Below, one piece after another: positions 1-8,251 of a stretch of 64,000 nucleotides of DNA. The notes under the pieces are model-generated. The model saw only the letters and a list, made by a program, of their open reading frames with translations, did not search any database and was not told the origin of the DNA. Position numbers and translations under genes: made by a program. Within the stretch, counting starts at the first letter, position 1; each line of letters opens with the position of its first letter. The stretch spans positions 50,272 through 114,271 of the forward strand of contig JAPPUL010000065.1 in NCBI GenBank assembly GCA_026874595.1, written 5' to 3'. This DNA comes from Sipunculus nudus. Taxonomy: Eukaryota > Annelida > Sipuncula > Golfingiida > Sipunculidae.

Positions 1-317
1 GCTTTATCTTGGCTTATTTTAAAGATTTTTTCTGATAAATTTATTAATATAACTTTAATCTCGCCTGTATAATCGCTGTCAATAGTGCCAGGGCTATTAA
101 AAACTATTACACCTTTCAGAGCAAGTCCTGACCGACTTCTAATTTGCCCTTCAAAACCATTCGGTATTTTTATATATACCCCTGTATTTATTGCTTTAAC
201 CTCACCTGGTTGTAATTCGTCATTATTTAAAGAAAACAAATCATATCCAGCCGCTCCGTTAGTCATACGTTTCGGCAATTTAGCTTTTGGACTTAACTTT
301 ACTTTGATTTTAATCAC
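1..317 (-). CDS. dut: dUTPase, C-terminus cut by window edge
   Basis: Trimeric dUTP pyrophosphatase, which hydrolyses dUTP to dUMP and PPi and so keeps uracil out of phage DNA while supplying dTMP precursor. Translating the minus strand from a GTG at 317 gives an open frame to the window edge with the family motifs in order: AAGYDL (motif 1), RSRSGLALKG (motif 2) and GTIDSDYTGEIKV (motif 3, with the uracil-discriminating loop). The later motifs and C-terminal arm lie outside the window. The GTG follows directly on an in-frame TAA and has AGAGGA upstream, inside the end of the methyltransferase gene, so this start is likely. It is the last gene seen in the direction of transcription. Confidence 0.93.
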   Translation of the reverse strand, partial: MIKIKVKLSPKAKLPKRMTNGAAGYDLFSLNNDELQPGEVKAINTGVYIKIPNGFEGQIRSRSGLALKGVIVFNSPGTIDSDYTGEIKVILINLSEKIFKISQDK

Positions 318-332
318 TTATTTTTTTCCTCT

Positions 333-1625
333 TTATATAGCTAACTTTTCTTTCATCTTATTATAATGTGCTTTATCCCTTTCAATTAGTAAAAAGTACC
401 TGCCTAGCTTCTTAGAGGCAACTCCAACCGAACCTATCCCTGCAAATGGATCAAATATTAAGTCGCCCTTATATGAGTAGAACTTAATCACCCGTTCACA
501 AAGCTCAATAGGAAAAATAGCACTGTGAACCTTATCAAATGATGGCTCTACCCTCCAAACATTAGAGGTTTCATAGTTACCATTTACTCTGCTCTTTTCA
601 GTTGTCTCTTTATCGTATTGTTCCATATTCCAGTCAATAAGCTTGCTTGTTTTCTTTCTGTAAACTATTAAATATTCAGTAACAGGATTTGGTTTATAAG
701 CAAGTGGTTTTCTATGTTGTAAAAATCCACCATTCCTATTTTTTACACTCGCCTCGGGCTTTAACCAAATAATGTCGTCTATAAATTCCCACCCTATATT
801 AGATAGTCTATGGTGAATATCAAATGGTATGGGATACCTTTTACTTGAATACTTCCTACTAAATCTCGGGATTATTACAGGAGAAGTATTTAAAATAAAA
901 AACCTTCCTTCTTTAGTTATCCTATGTAATTGGATAAATACCCTCTCTAAAAAATCTAAATATTCATTGTAACTTGTGTATAGTGAATAGTCTTTTGCAT
1001 TGTAATACGGCGGTGATGTAAAAGTAAGATGAATTGATTCATCATCTATTTGCTTAAATACCTCCTCAACATCAGCGTTAATAATTACGTCTTTTAATGA
1101 ACTAGGAAATAATACCAGCTCTTTTTTTATCTTTCTTTTCTTTTCACTTTGATATAACTCATTAACTATAACTTCCTTTATAATCTCATTGCTATGTTCC
1201 TTTAAAGACTTTAGAATAGATACAACCTCCTCATCTTCTTTGAAAACTAGTAACGCCCTTATAACTTGTAGAACAACTTCAGGGTCTATATCTTTAAGAA
1301 GCTCTTTTAAATATGGAATAATAGACTTGTCCCTCATCCTACCAATAGTAGATACTGCCTCTCTTCTAACAGATGAACTATTATCTTGCTCTATTAAATT
1401 AAATACTATATCCAAATATTTAACGTTTTCTAACTTTCCTAAGTTTTTTACAGCCCAATACCTAATATCATTGTCCTCAGCTTTAAGTAGACTAAGTAAA
1501 ATATCTCCATCAAAATCCTTTGGTAACCTGCCTATTTTACTCAAAATCTTAATGGAATCTTTCTTATTAAAGCTACCCTTAACTACCAGCTTTAACTTCT
1601 CCAGTAATAATAAGTTATCAGTCAT
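333..1625 (-). CDS. HEAT-repeat / DNA methyltransferase fusion
   Basis: Two-part protein of 430 aa. Residues about 20-160 are alpha-helical repeats of HEAT type (for example DNDIRYWAVKNLGKL and SSSVRREAVSTIGRM). Residues about 175-430 are an S-adenosylmethionine-dependent DNA amino-methyltransferase: TSPPYY (203-208, catalytic motif IV) comes before DPFAGIGSVG (392-401, SAM-binding motif I), the permuted order of beta-class N4-cytosine or N6-adenine enzymes. The likely role is to modify phage DNA against host restriction. No cognate nuclease is recognisable, though the neighbouring 306-aa gene is unidentified. The HEAT part may bind DNA or a partner (inference). The target sequence and modified base cannot be read from sequence. 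Confidence 0.88.
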   Translation of the reverse strand: MTDNLLLLEKLKLVVKGSFNKKDSIKILSKIGRLPKDFDGDILLSLLKAEDNDIRYWAVKNLGKLENVKYLDIVFNLIEQDNSSSVRREAVSTIGRMRDKSIIPYLKELLKDIDPEVVLQVIRALLVFKEDEEVVSILKSLKEHSNEIIKEVIVNELYQSEKKRKIKKELVLFPSSLKDVIINADVEEVFKQIDDESIHLTFTSPPYYNAKDYSLYTSYNEYLDFLERVFIQLHRITKEGRFFILNTSPVIIPRFSRKYSSKRYPIPFDIHHRLSNIGWEFIDDIIWLKPEASVKNRNGGFLQHRKPLAYKPNPVTEYLIVYRKKTSKLIDWNMEQYDKETTEKSRVNGNYETSNVWRVEPSFDKVHSAIFPIELCERVIKFYSYKGDLIFDPFAGIGSVGVASKKLGRYFLLIERDKAHYNKMKEKLAI

Positions 1626-1675
1626 GTAACTTTAACCCTAATAAATCAAAATCTTAATATGACATGTTATTGAAA

Positions 1676-2596
1676 TTAATCGCTGTTTTTATTTGTGTGT
1701 TTATCGACTTTAATTGTATAATTATAATCCATCTTAAAAATAATTGCAATAGCTTTTGCTAATTCATGAAAATAATATCCCGCATAATTATTGATCTGAT
1801 CTACAAATAATTGCCAATCTTTTCGACTTTTGTTAAATAAAACATAACTACCAGGTTCGCCTTGAACTTTTTTAGCTTTTATAGCATTGAAAACTTTAAT
1901 AATGTCGAAAAAATTTTGCTTTAATATTCTTCCTGTTAAATCAATTTTTACACAATAATAACCAAAACCCCATTCGTTATTGTTTGAATAAACTTGCAAT
2001 TCCCCCTGCATTTTTCGTTTAAGCATATCAAGTCGTTTATTTATTTTGTCAAGCTCTTTTTGAAGTGTCTTTCTATTTACTTTATTTCCCCTCGAAACCC
2101 GAGTTTTATCGTGTTGAGCAAAAAACGATTTCATTTCTTTTTTAATAGTTTTAACAACTATATCCCAAACATCGTGTGTGACAGGCATTTCCGCCGCTCC
2201 TATGTTCCAAGCTTGTAAAATATATTTAACATGTTTAGTTTGCCAAGCAGGAGGGTTAGTAACATACATATGTTCGGTTTGAAGGGTTTTAAAGACGTCC
2301 TCTAACGTCCCTTTATTGTCTATAACATGTTCTCTAAATAAATTATAGATATCGTCCGCTTCAGATTCCAGTGCTATACGCTCTAACGAATTAATAACAC
2401 TTTTAGCTAAAAATTTATTAATTTGAGGATTTAAATAAACTTGTTCCCCATCAAGATAAAGTGAACCTACATCTTCAGTTTTTTTATAATAAATTTTACC
2501 GTTCCATTCTTTGCCGTCTATATTTATATATTCAAATAACGGTATAGTGTTTGAATCAACTAACAAATTTTTTAACTTTAATAAGACTTCGTTCAC
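1676..2596 (-). CDS. hypothetical protein, 306 aa
   Basis: I do not recognise this protein. It starts at GTG with GGGG seven bases upstream. The middle (about 165-200) is strongly basic and helical, probably a short coiled coil, following the tract TRVSRGNKVNRKTLQKEL. The C-terminal third mixes aromatic beta-like segments (EWGFGYYCVKIDL) with a helix. No nuclease, methylase or membrane motif was found. It lies between the methyltransferase and the ankyrin genes, so a role in modification or host interaction is possible but unsupported. Confidence 0.6.
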   Translation of the reverse strand: MNEVLLKLKNLLVDSNTIPLFEYINIDGKEWNGKIYYKKTEDVGSLYLDGEQVYLNPQINKFLAKSVINSLERIALESEADDIYNLFREHVIDNKGTLEDVFKTLQTEHMYVTNPPAWQTKHVKYILQAWNIGAAEMPVTHDVWDIVVKTIKKEMKSFFAQHDKTRVSRGNKVNRKTLQKELDKINKRLDMLKRKMQGELQVYSNNNEWGFGYYCVKIDLTGRILKQNFFDIIKVFNAIKAKKVQGEPGSYVLFNKSRKDWQLFVDQINNYAGYYFHELAKAIAIIFKMDYNYTIKVDKHTNKNSD

Positions 2597-2621
2597 GTTT
2601 TTACCCCATAAAAAATTACAA

Positions 2622-3344
2622 TTAATTTTTTATAACTTTAAGTAAATTTCCTTTAGTATCATTTTCTTTAAGAAAATGAAATGCTGTTTTGCCTTGCTTA
2701 TTTTTTATATTTAATTTAGCTCCTGACTTAATTAAATATACGATTGCTTTATGTTTTACTTCGTCGTATATATCATAATATTCGCTAAACATATGTAAAG
2801 GAGTGTTGCCTTGATTATTAGTTAGATTAACGTTAGCTCCTGACTTAATTAATAATTGCAATGTATATAAAGAATTTTTAGCCCAAACTGCTTCGTGTAA
2901 AGGAGTGTTACCTTGATGATCGGTTAAATTAACATTAGCTCCCGACTCAATTAATAATTGCAGCATATATAAAGAATTATAATTTACTGCTACATGTAAA
3001 GGAGTTTCGCCATGATTATCTTTTTTGTTAAAATCGACGTTGTTAGCTTTTAATTTTTGAAAAACTGTTTCGTAAATCGAACCTTGAACAAAGTTTCCTC
3101 TTTTTTTAGCTAGTAAATGTAAAGCAGTTTCGCCATTCGCTGTTGTTATGTTAACATTACTCGGATCAATAGAAGAAATAGCTTCTCGTATCAAATATTC
3201 GGCATTCTCTAAGTCCCAAGTTAGACTAAGAGCTGCTAATAGCGTTTCCTCTTTTTTTATTTGAAGTTCGTCAATGTCGATATCGAAGTTATAAGTTTTA
3301 GTTTCGTTACCTAATAACTTTCTAAGTTCGTTTAAAATACTCAT
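2622..3344 (-). CDS. ankyrin-repeat protein A
   Basis: 240 aa with about five ankyrin repeats from residue 55 to the end. The clearest share the pattern GxTPLHxA: NHGETPLHVAVNYNS, HQGNTPLHEAVWAKNS, NQGNTPLHMFSEY and KQGKTAFHFL. Ankyrin repeats bind other proteins, so the partner rather than an enzymatic reaction defines the job. The two central repeats are also near-duplicates at DNA level (about 2815-2880 and 2935-3000), a sign of recent repeat amplification. The first 13 residues are the same, bar one, as those of the neighbouring ankyrin gene, including the leader. No signal peptide is visible. Possible roles are inhibition of a host defence protein or action on a host regulator (inference). 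Confidence 0.85.
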   Translation of the reverse strand: MSILNELRKLLGNETKTYNFDIDIDELQIKKEETLLAALSLTWDLENAEYLIREAISSIDPSNVNITTANGETALHLLAKKRGNFVQGSIYETVFQKLKANNVDFNKKDNHGETPLHVAVNYNSLYMLQLLIESGANVNLTDHQGNTPLHEAVWAKNSLYTLQLLIKSGANVNLTNNQGNTPLHMFSEYYDIYDEVKHKAIVYLIKSGAKLNIKNKQGKTAFHFLKENDTKGNLLKVIKN

Positions 3345-3359
3345 AATTTTTTACCTCTT
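3302..3359. repeat. 58-bp direct repeat, copy 1
   Basis: Covers the ribosome site, ATG and first codons of ankyrin gene A. It matches 3917-3974 at 57 of 58 positions by direct comparison; the single difference changes Lys9 to Met9. Confidence 0.95.
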
Positions 3360-3959
3360 CTTTTTCAGAATTTTACTAATTGGCGAACTAGGGTCTTGAC
3401 GTGCTATGTCCAACACAGTTTGCCCACTCCTATTTTTTATGTTAGGATTCGCTCCCGCTTTTAACAACATTAGAACAACCCTTTCCAGCTCTGCTTTCTT
3501 ATATATACCTTTTCCAAAAAGGGCGTGTAATACAGTTTCCCCAAATTGATCTTTCGCATTTACATCTACACGTTTTTGACGAAGTATTTCTTTGACCATG
3601 TTACTAGACCCGTTATTACGAACTAACGTGTGTAATATAGTGTTCCCCTCGTCTTTTATCCTTACATCAATTCGAGAAGCAATTAACGCATAAAAAACTT
3701 CCTCGTATTTTCTTCGATTTTTATATAACTTGTAAACAACTTTATGAAGTATAGGCAATTTTCTTTTGTTTATATCCTCTACTATCTTTTGCCGCTGCCA
3801 CGTCTCATAATCAGTAAAAGCTAAATAGTCTACCTCGTTGTTTACAAAATCAATCTCAAATTCGTTTTCGTCATCGTAATATTCGTCAACATCACTATCG
3901 AAATTATAAATTCCATTTTCGTTACCTAATAACATTCTAAGTTCGTTTAAAATACTCAT
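3351..3959 (-). CDS. ankyrin-repeat protein B
   Basis: 202 aa. The N-terminal region is acidic (DSDVDEYYDDENEFEIDF), followed by about four weaker ankyrin repeats (GNTILHTLVRNNGSS, QFGETVLHALFGKG, RSGQTVLDIARQDPSS). It is a paralogue of the gene immediately downstream: the residues after the start (MSILNELRMLLGNE) differ at one position and the leaders are identical. A strong candidate promoter lies 20-40 bases before the ATG, and AGAGG serves as ribosome site. The pair probably arose by tandem duplication followed by divergence of the repeats. The partner is unknown. Confidence 0.82.
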   Translation of the reverse strand: MSILNELRMLLGNENGIYNFDSDVDEYYDDENEFEIDFVNNEVDYLAFTDYETWQRQKIVEDINKRKLPILHKVVYKLYKNRRKYEEVFYALIASRIDVRIKDEGNTILHTLVRNNGSSNMVKEILRQKRVDVNAKDQFGETVLHALFGKGIYKKAELERVVLMLLKAGANPNIKNRSGQTVLDIARQDPSSPISKILKKKR

Positions 3960-3974
3960 AATTTTTTACCTCTT
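3917..3974. repeat. 58-bp direct repeat, copy 2
   Basis: Same element at the start of ankyrin gene B. Near-identity here, against clear divergence in the repeat domains, points to duplication with selection or gene conversion on the leader and N-terminus. Confidence 0.95.
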
Positions 3975-3981
3975 ATTCTAC

Positions 3982-3996
3982 TATATAATATATAAA
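3982..3996 (-). promoter_or_regulatory. candidate phage promoter, 15-base motif (copy 1)
   Basis: The minus strand reads TTTATATATTATATA, 23 bases before the ATG of ankyrin gene B. The exact 15-mer recurs at 32316-32330 and 63340-63354, each just upstream of or touching a gene start. Between this copy and the one at 32316 the similarity extends about 20 further bases upstream (a TAAAAAATTA block, then GAA, then TAA). It resembles an extended AT-rich -10 element. Promoter function is inferred from position and recurrence. Confidence 0.55.
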
Positions 3997-4049
3997 GATT
4001 AGTTCTTAATTTTTTATATATTTTCGTTAAAGTTCGCTAAAAATACAAA

Positions 4050-4352
4050 TTAATTACTTAAAACCGTTGTAGTTGTTGCAATCGTAACCGATCCACAAGG
4101 AGGAGCAGGTCCAATCGTATCGCCTGCTCGTACTATTCCTTTATTATTCACTAAAGTTGTCGTCGATCCTACTAAAACAGAACCGCCATGACTATCTCCA
4201 GTACTTGAATTTGTGTGTGGAGCCCATTGGTCGCCTACTCGAACAACAGCAATTCCCTCGACAAAAACATCGGGAGACGATTGAATAGGTAATCTTGGTG
4301 GATAAGGTGGATGTCCAGAACAAAAATCTAAAGCTCGTATAACAGGTTTCAT
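4050..4352 (-). CDS. PAAR-domain spike tip protein
   Basis: 100-aa PAAR-family protein, the conical tip that sharpens the central spike of contractile tails and binds a metal through His and Cys residues. It shows the family layout: a Pro-rich start with CSGHPPYPPR, VRVGDQWAPH, a Gly/Ser-rich beta region (GSVLVGSTTTLVNNK), and VRAGDTIGPAPPCGS near the end. Length fits stand-alone phage PAAR proteins. It lies directly after the beta-helix protein it probably caps, in the spike operon. AAGGAA precedes the ATG. Confidence 0.85.
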   Translation of the reverse strand: MKPVIRALDFCSGHPPYPPRLPIQSSPDVFVEGIAVVRVGDQWAPHTNSSTGDSHGGSVLVGSTTTLVNNKGIVRAGDTIGPAPPCGSVTIATTTTVLSN

Positions 4353-4366
4353 AAAACATTCATTCC

Positions 4367-5995
4367 TTAAGGTCCAGGTGGATTTAGATTAAGTACCGAA
4401 CCTTTAATATCTAAAATTTTTGTCGTTTTTATTGAATCTTTAGCGGTCGTTGCTTTCAATTGTAAAGACGCCGATTGAGCTCCTCCCGTCACTTTATTAA
4501 ACACTGTTATTCCTTGAAGCGAGCCACCACCTAAAGTACTATCGTTAAAAAGACCAATTCCATCAAAAGTTATTGTAGCGGCTTTTGTCTTATTTACGGT
4601 CCAATTACCTTTCAGATCAAGAGTAGTAAACGTACAACCTGCTATAACGCCACAACCTGATATAATACAATTTTGAACTACTGTAACGTTTATTAAATTA
4701 ACAAGATACATGTCAGTAAGCGATAAAGAACCTGTCATATTAGTACCCGCTAAAAGAAGTTGCCCTTTTACATTTTTAAATTTAAATGAACCAGGAGTTG
4801 CTATTGTATTATCAACAAACTCAACTTCTCCACTATTTTGTCCGTCTATCATAGAAGTACCGCTTGTAAACGTATTTTCGTTTACAACAACCTTTTTACT
4901 CACTTTTTCGTACTTCAACATAGTTCCCGCAGCTCCCATAAATTTACATTGCCTTATTTCTATTTCGTCAACATCTTTTAGTTCAAAACCTTTATTATTA
5001 GTTTTTAAATCTGTATAAGTTAATCTGACTTTACCTTTATCAATTTTACCTATTTCATTTCTAGCTTCTAAAGTAGCGTTTTTATCTTTGTTCCCGACAA
5101 CTTCTAAGTCAACATTTTTTCCGTCTAAAATTGTATTGTTTGATTTAATAATCGAGTTAACTATTTCAAGCTTTGAATTCTCTATTTCAAACACTTTATT
5201 TAAAAAATCGCATTTTGAATTTAAGACTAAAATTTCAAAGTCCTCCCCTTTTACCCCATTTTGACAATTCTTTATAATAACGTTGCTAAAAGTGATCTCG
5301 CCATTACCGCCTTCTACAATTGTACTTGCATTTTCAATTGTAGAATTACTTAAATTTAATTTAAGATTTTTGTTATTTTTAAACAAAACTCCATTACCTT
5401 TAAATGTACTATTAGTACCCGATAAGGTTATGTTTTCATTGTTAGTCGCTATGTTAGCTTGATTTATTTGCGACTTATTTAAAGTTAACTCGACATTCTT
5501 ATTGTCGTCCATAATATACGAATTATTAATTTTAGCATCGCTTAACGATAACCTTAAATTCTCACATCGTTGTAACTTCAAGTTTTCAAGATTTGTTTTA
5601 GATACCCTAACAGACGAATCTTTTAAACCTGTTATTTTCTTTAACGAAGAATTTGTTGCTATAATGTTATTATTCGACCCACCACTTATCTCGTCAATTT
5701 TACTGTTTTCAAGATTTAAACTTGTACCTTCACTTAAAGTAATTTTAGGCGACTTACAATCCGTAAACTTATAATTACCTCCAATTTCACATTTTAACGG
5801 TCCCGATTGCTCGACAAAAGATAAAGATAAATTCGTTTTAGTTTTTAACTTATCGGGACCTAAAAACTCTTTGATTTTATCAGTTAAAAAGCCAGTAGAA
5901 GCGGATTCTTGGATGGATTGCATCGAGTTATTACCGCCTAATCCAGGAAGTGAGAATTTTTTAGGTTTTGGTATTTTTAGTTTGTTAGTACTCAT
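4367..5995 (-). CDS. beta-helix spike shaft protein
   Basis: 542-aa protein dominated from about residue 50 to 480 by short Asn/Ser/Ile/Leu-rich turns such as LTLNKSQINQANI, LNLSNSTIENAST and LEIVNSIIKSNNT, the signature of a parallel beta-helix. The N-terminus is Pro/Lys-rich and flexible. In T4 gp5 and P2 gpV the beta-helix forms the membrane-puncturing shaft behind the OB domain. Here it is a separate chain encoded between the OB-domain gene and the PAAR gene, so it most likely forms the shaft linking them. It could instead be a beta-helical fibre or glycan-binding protein, but the operon position favours the spike. Confidence 0.6.
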   Translation of the reverse strand: MSTNKLKIPKPKKFSLPGLGGNNSMQSIQESASTGFLTDKIKEFLGPDKLKTKTNLSLSFVEQSGPLKCEIGGNYKFTDCKSPKITLSEGTSLNLENSKIDEISGGSNNNIIATNSSLKKITGLKDSSVRVSKTNLENLKLQRCENLRLSLSDAKINNSYIMDDNKNVELTLNKSQINQANIATNNENITLSGTNSTFKGNGVLFKNNKNLKLNLSNSTIENASTIVEGGNGEITFSNVIIKNCQNGVKGEDFEILVLNSKCDFLNKVFEIENSKLEIVNSIIKSNNTILDGKNVDLEVVGNKDKNATLEARNEIGKIDKGKVRLTYTDLKTNNKGFELKDVDEIEIRQCKFMGAAGTMLKYEKVSKKVVVNENTFTSGTSMIDGQNSGEVEFVDNTIATPGSFKFKNVKGQLLLAGTNMTGSLSLTDMYLVNLINVTVVQNCIISGCGVIAGCTFTTLDLKGNWTVNKTKAATITFDGIGLFNDSTLGGGSLQGITVFNKVTGGAQSASLQLKATTAKDSIKTTKILDIKGSVLNLNPPGP

Positions 5996-5999
5996 TAAT

Positions 6000-6686
6000 T
6001 TAGCCCGACTTAATTACAGGACTGCCTACTAATTTTAATAGTCCTGTCGCTACGATACTCATGTCAACGTTAGCAGTAATCAGACCTGTTAACATTGTTA
6101 TTAAAACATTACCTGCAGTTGTTGTAAATTCAAACTCGCCAAATTTAAGTTTTGCCATATGTCCTTTACGGTCAATGAATAAATTGTTACCGTAATTATC
6201 GCTCCATTGTATTGTTCCATTTTGATAATCGTGTGTAACTTTCGAATTGTCTGGGTATTGGATTTCAGTTGTTTTAGTTCGTTTGTTAATTATAGTACGA
6301 TTTCCTATCGAATCTTGTGTACCATATTGATTAGGGTAATCAGATAAAAAGTCAACCATTCGATTTTGAGAATCTACTATAGAGCCAAAATAAAAAGGAA
6401 AATAAACTTGTTGATAAGGAAATAAACCCACAACTTTAGTTCCAACTTCGGGAACTGCAAAATAGCTTGTTTTGGAACTACTTCCATGTCCTGTTGGAAA
6501 GATCGGGTAACTCCACGGAAGTTGCTCGTGATCATCGTATGGTAAAATCACATCAATTTTAATTTTTAATCGTTGTAGTTTTTTTGGGTCGTCGTTATGT
6601 TTAACTTCCCCAATAAAAAATTTAATCCCCTCGCCAAGTTGGACATGTTTCGAAAACCGTGTATCTAAATCAAAAACTAAAGCCAT
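6000..6686 (-). CDS. tail spike OB-domain protein (gp5/gpV N-terminus-like)
   Basis: 228-aa baseplate central spike protein. The N-terminal half has the gp5/gpV/VgrG OB-fold pattern (FFIGEVKHNDDPKKLQRLKIK, then LPWSYPIFP and VPEVGTKVVGLFPY). The C-terminal half has short beta repeats (GNRTIINKRTKTTEIQYP, NNLFIDRKGHMAKLKFGEF) that should begin a beta-helix. No lysozyme domain is inserted, unlike T4 gp5. I place the start at the ATG at 6686, six bases after AGGAGG; the upstream in-frame GTG directly abuts that site. The gene touches the gp25 stop. Expected to be a trimer bound to the hub protein encoded upstream. Confidence 0.8.
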   Translation of the reverse strand: MALVFDLDTRFSKHVQLGEGIKFFIGEVKHNDDPKKLQRLKIKIDVILPYDDHEQLPWSYPIFPTGHGSSSKTSYFAVPEVGTKVVGLFPYQQVYFPFYFGSIVDSQNRMVDFLSDYPNQYGTQDSIGNRTIINKRTKTTEIQYPDNSKVTHDYQNGTIQWSDNYGNNLFIDRKGHMAKLKFGEFEFTTTAGNVLITMLTGLITANVDMSIVATGLLKLVGSPVIKSG

Positions 6687-6688
6687 TT

Positions 6689-7066
6689 TCACCCTCCTCG
6701 AAATACGTCAAAAGTAAAATTAGTAAACTCATCAAGTCCATAAATTCGGCATATAAGAGTAATTGTATATTTCATTTTGATCGGATCAGGAACGATTTTT
6801 GTTTCCTTCGATATTTGAAGTCTGGGATCCCAAAATTCAAGTGCAGTTTGTAACATGAGTAAAATACTTTCTCCCGTATCATCTGTTATTGGTTCAAACA
6901 ATAAATTTTCAAGCTGGTTGCCGAAATTTGGATTATTAAAAAGTTCCCCGATTTTTATTGAAATACAATTAGCTATCGATTGTCCAACAGCTTCGGCTCC
7001 TCGAACAATTGATTCCCCGTCAGGGTAAAGTGCAAGATCTGTCCATTCATATTGCATCTCTGCCAT
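6689..7066 (-). CDS. gp25-like baseplate wedge/sheath initiator
   Basis: 125-aa GPW/gp25-family protein, the conserved baseplate component that starts sheath polymerisation in contractile machines. Visible family features are the IANCISIKIGELFNNPNFGNQLENLLFEP segment type (shown here in part: GELFNNPNFGNQLENLLFEP) and the C-terminal beta strand pair ending DEFTNFTFDVFRGG. The start is the ATG at 7066, with AGGAG five bases upstream; the longer reading from 7105 adds 13 residues with no ribosome site. The gene ends on the ribosome site of the spike gene. Confidence 0.88.
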   Translation of the reverse strand: MAEMQYEWTDLALYPDGESIVRGAEAVGQSIANCISIKIGELFNNPNFGNQLENLLFEPITDDTGESILLMLQTALEFWDPRLQISKETKIVPDPIKMKYTITLICRIYGLDEFTNFTFDVFRGG

Positions 7067-7183
7067 AAAAACTCCTTTAAAAAGCCCCTTTAAACAAGCT
7101 TTCAAAAAGTTTTAGTGTATTGTGTTAACAAACACCTCAAAGTATCTTAAAGAGCCTTTTTTAAAGCTCTACAACGAAATCGC

Positions 7184-8251
7184 TTAAAAAAGACTTTCCC
7201 GTGTTAATAAAAACGATTGTTCGAATGTATGTTTAACTAAAGATACATTCGAACTGACAATTAACCAATGACCCGTTACCATTTCAAGTGGTAATTGGTC
7301 TTCTATATCATACCAATTAAATTTAATATAATCTAGAGGAAACAAATTAACGTATTGATTAAAATTGACTGTAATTGAAGTGGTAGACAAAGAAGCCCTT
7401 AAACCTTTATTTTGATTATAAGCTGTCCAATAATTTTTGTGAACATTATCGGACATTAATTTATAATCTTCTTGTCGGTTCACGTTCATTAAACCCATTT
7501 TTAATATTTGTGATTGACTTGAAAAATCGTCTGTTTCAAAAATACCGTCTTCTAATTGATAAGAAGGCAAAGTTCGATCGGAACCTGCCCAAGCTGATAA
7601 AAATCCAGGACTTACTACTATTGAAAAATTTTTAGCTTGATAATCGGCATTATCGGAATTACCGAAAATAGCTTTTTGTCGTTTTAATTTAGAAAAAGGT
7701 AAATAAACCGCTTTTTTATTTCTACGAATAGCGGTTAATACTAAATCATTTTTATTATAAAACCCGTGCCAGATAACTTTTTCTAAAAAATTTCTATCAG
7801 TTTGATTAGCTTGAATCCACATCATTTTATCGTTTGAATTTTCGGTGATAGGTTGTAGCTTGTTTCGTTCCATCACTGTAGCCCAAACTCCCGAACTTTC
7901 ACTAGTGTAAGTTTTCGAATGCGATTTAAACAAATAACCACCTACGTCTAAAACACCTTTTATTTTTACATTGTAATTTCCAGAACCTTTACCGCCTTCT
8001 TGTATTTCAGTTTTTAACGATATAAATTCAGCAACTTCTTTTACCTCGTCTTTCCCAATTCCAATTTTAAGTTTAATTTCTTTTTTAGCAAGTCTTCTTA
8101 CTACTTTATGATTTTTTGTTTTTAAATCAATTTCAAATTCGGGCAAAGTTAATCCTGTTTTATCTCGTATAAAAAATTGTGTGATTTCCTCGTTATCCAA
8201 CTCTTGATTTTCGATAGATATTTTCCATTGACCCTCAACCCCTTGTATCAT
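7184..8251 (-). CDS. tail hub protein (gp27 / gpD-like)
   Basis: 355-aa protein matching the late-control gpD/T4 gp27 hub family in layout: an N-terminal beta domain, a central WIQANQTDRNFLEKVIWHGF segment (family pattern: a Q-x-x-x-x-D-FL helix followed by G and aromatics), and a C-terminal domain that handles tube-like contacts (LFPLDYIKFNWYDI...GHWLIVSSNVSL). The hub trimer joins the tail tube to the spike. Its ATG overlaps the preceding stop as ATGA, so translation is coupled. The 117 bases after it, before gp25, contain only a weak AGAGC/GCTCT stem and no gene. Confidence 0.72.
   Translation of the reverse strand: MIQGVEGQWKISIENQELDNEEITQFFIRDKTGLTLPEFEIDLKTKNHKVVRRLAKKEIKLKIGIGKDEVKEVAEFISLKTEIQEGGKGSGNYNVKIKGVLDVGGYLFKSHSKTYTSESSGVWATVMERNKLQPITENSNDKMMWIQANQTDRNFLEKVIWHGFYNKNDLVLTAIRRNKKAVYLPFSKLKRQKAIFGNSDNADYQAKNFSIVVSPGFLSAWAGSDRTLPSYQLEDGIFETDDFSSQSQILKMGLMNVNRQEDYKLMSDNVHKNYWTAYNQNKGLRASLSTTSITVNFNQYVNLFPLDYIKFNWYDIEDQLPLEMVTGHWLIVSSNVSLVKHTFEQSFLLTRESLF

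Noticed and set aside
85-366. Plus-strand 93-aa open frame at the left end
   Set aside because: It lies opposite the dUTPase, whose motifs are clear on the minus strand; no ribosome site and no family resemblance.
2815-3000. CRISPR-like direct repeats
   Set aside because: The repeats are in-frame ankyrin units, unequal and adjacent, without spacers of constant length.
7067-7105. Longer start for the gp25-like protein
   Set aside because: The 13 extra residues are not family-like and AGGAG clearly serves the ATG at 7066.
7067-7183. Transcription terminator between hub and gp25 genes
   Set aside because: AGAGC/GCTCT is only five pairs with an A-rich loop and a poor T run, too weak to call.
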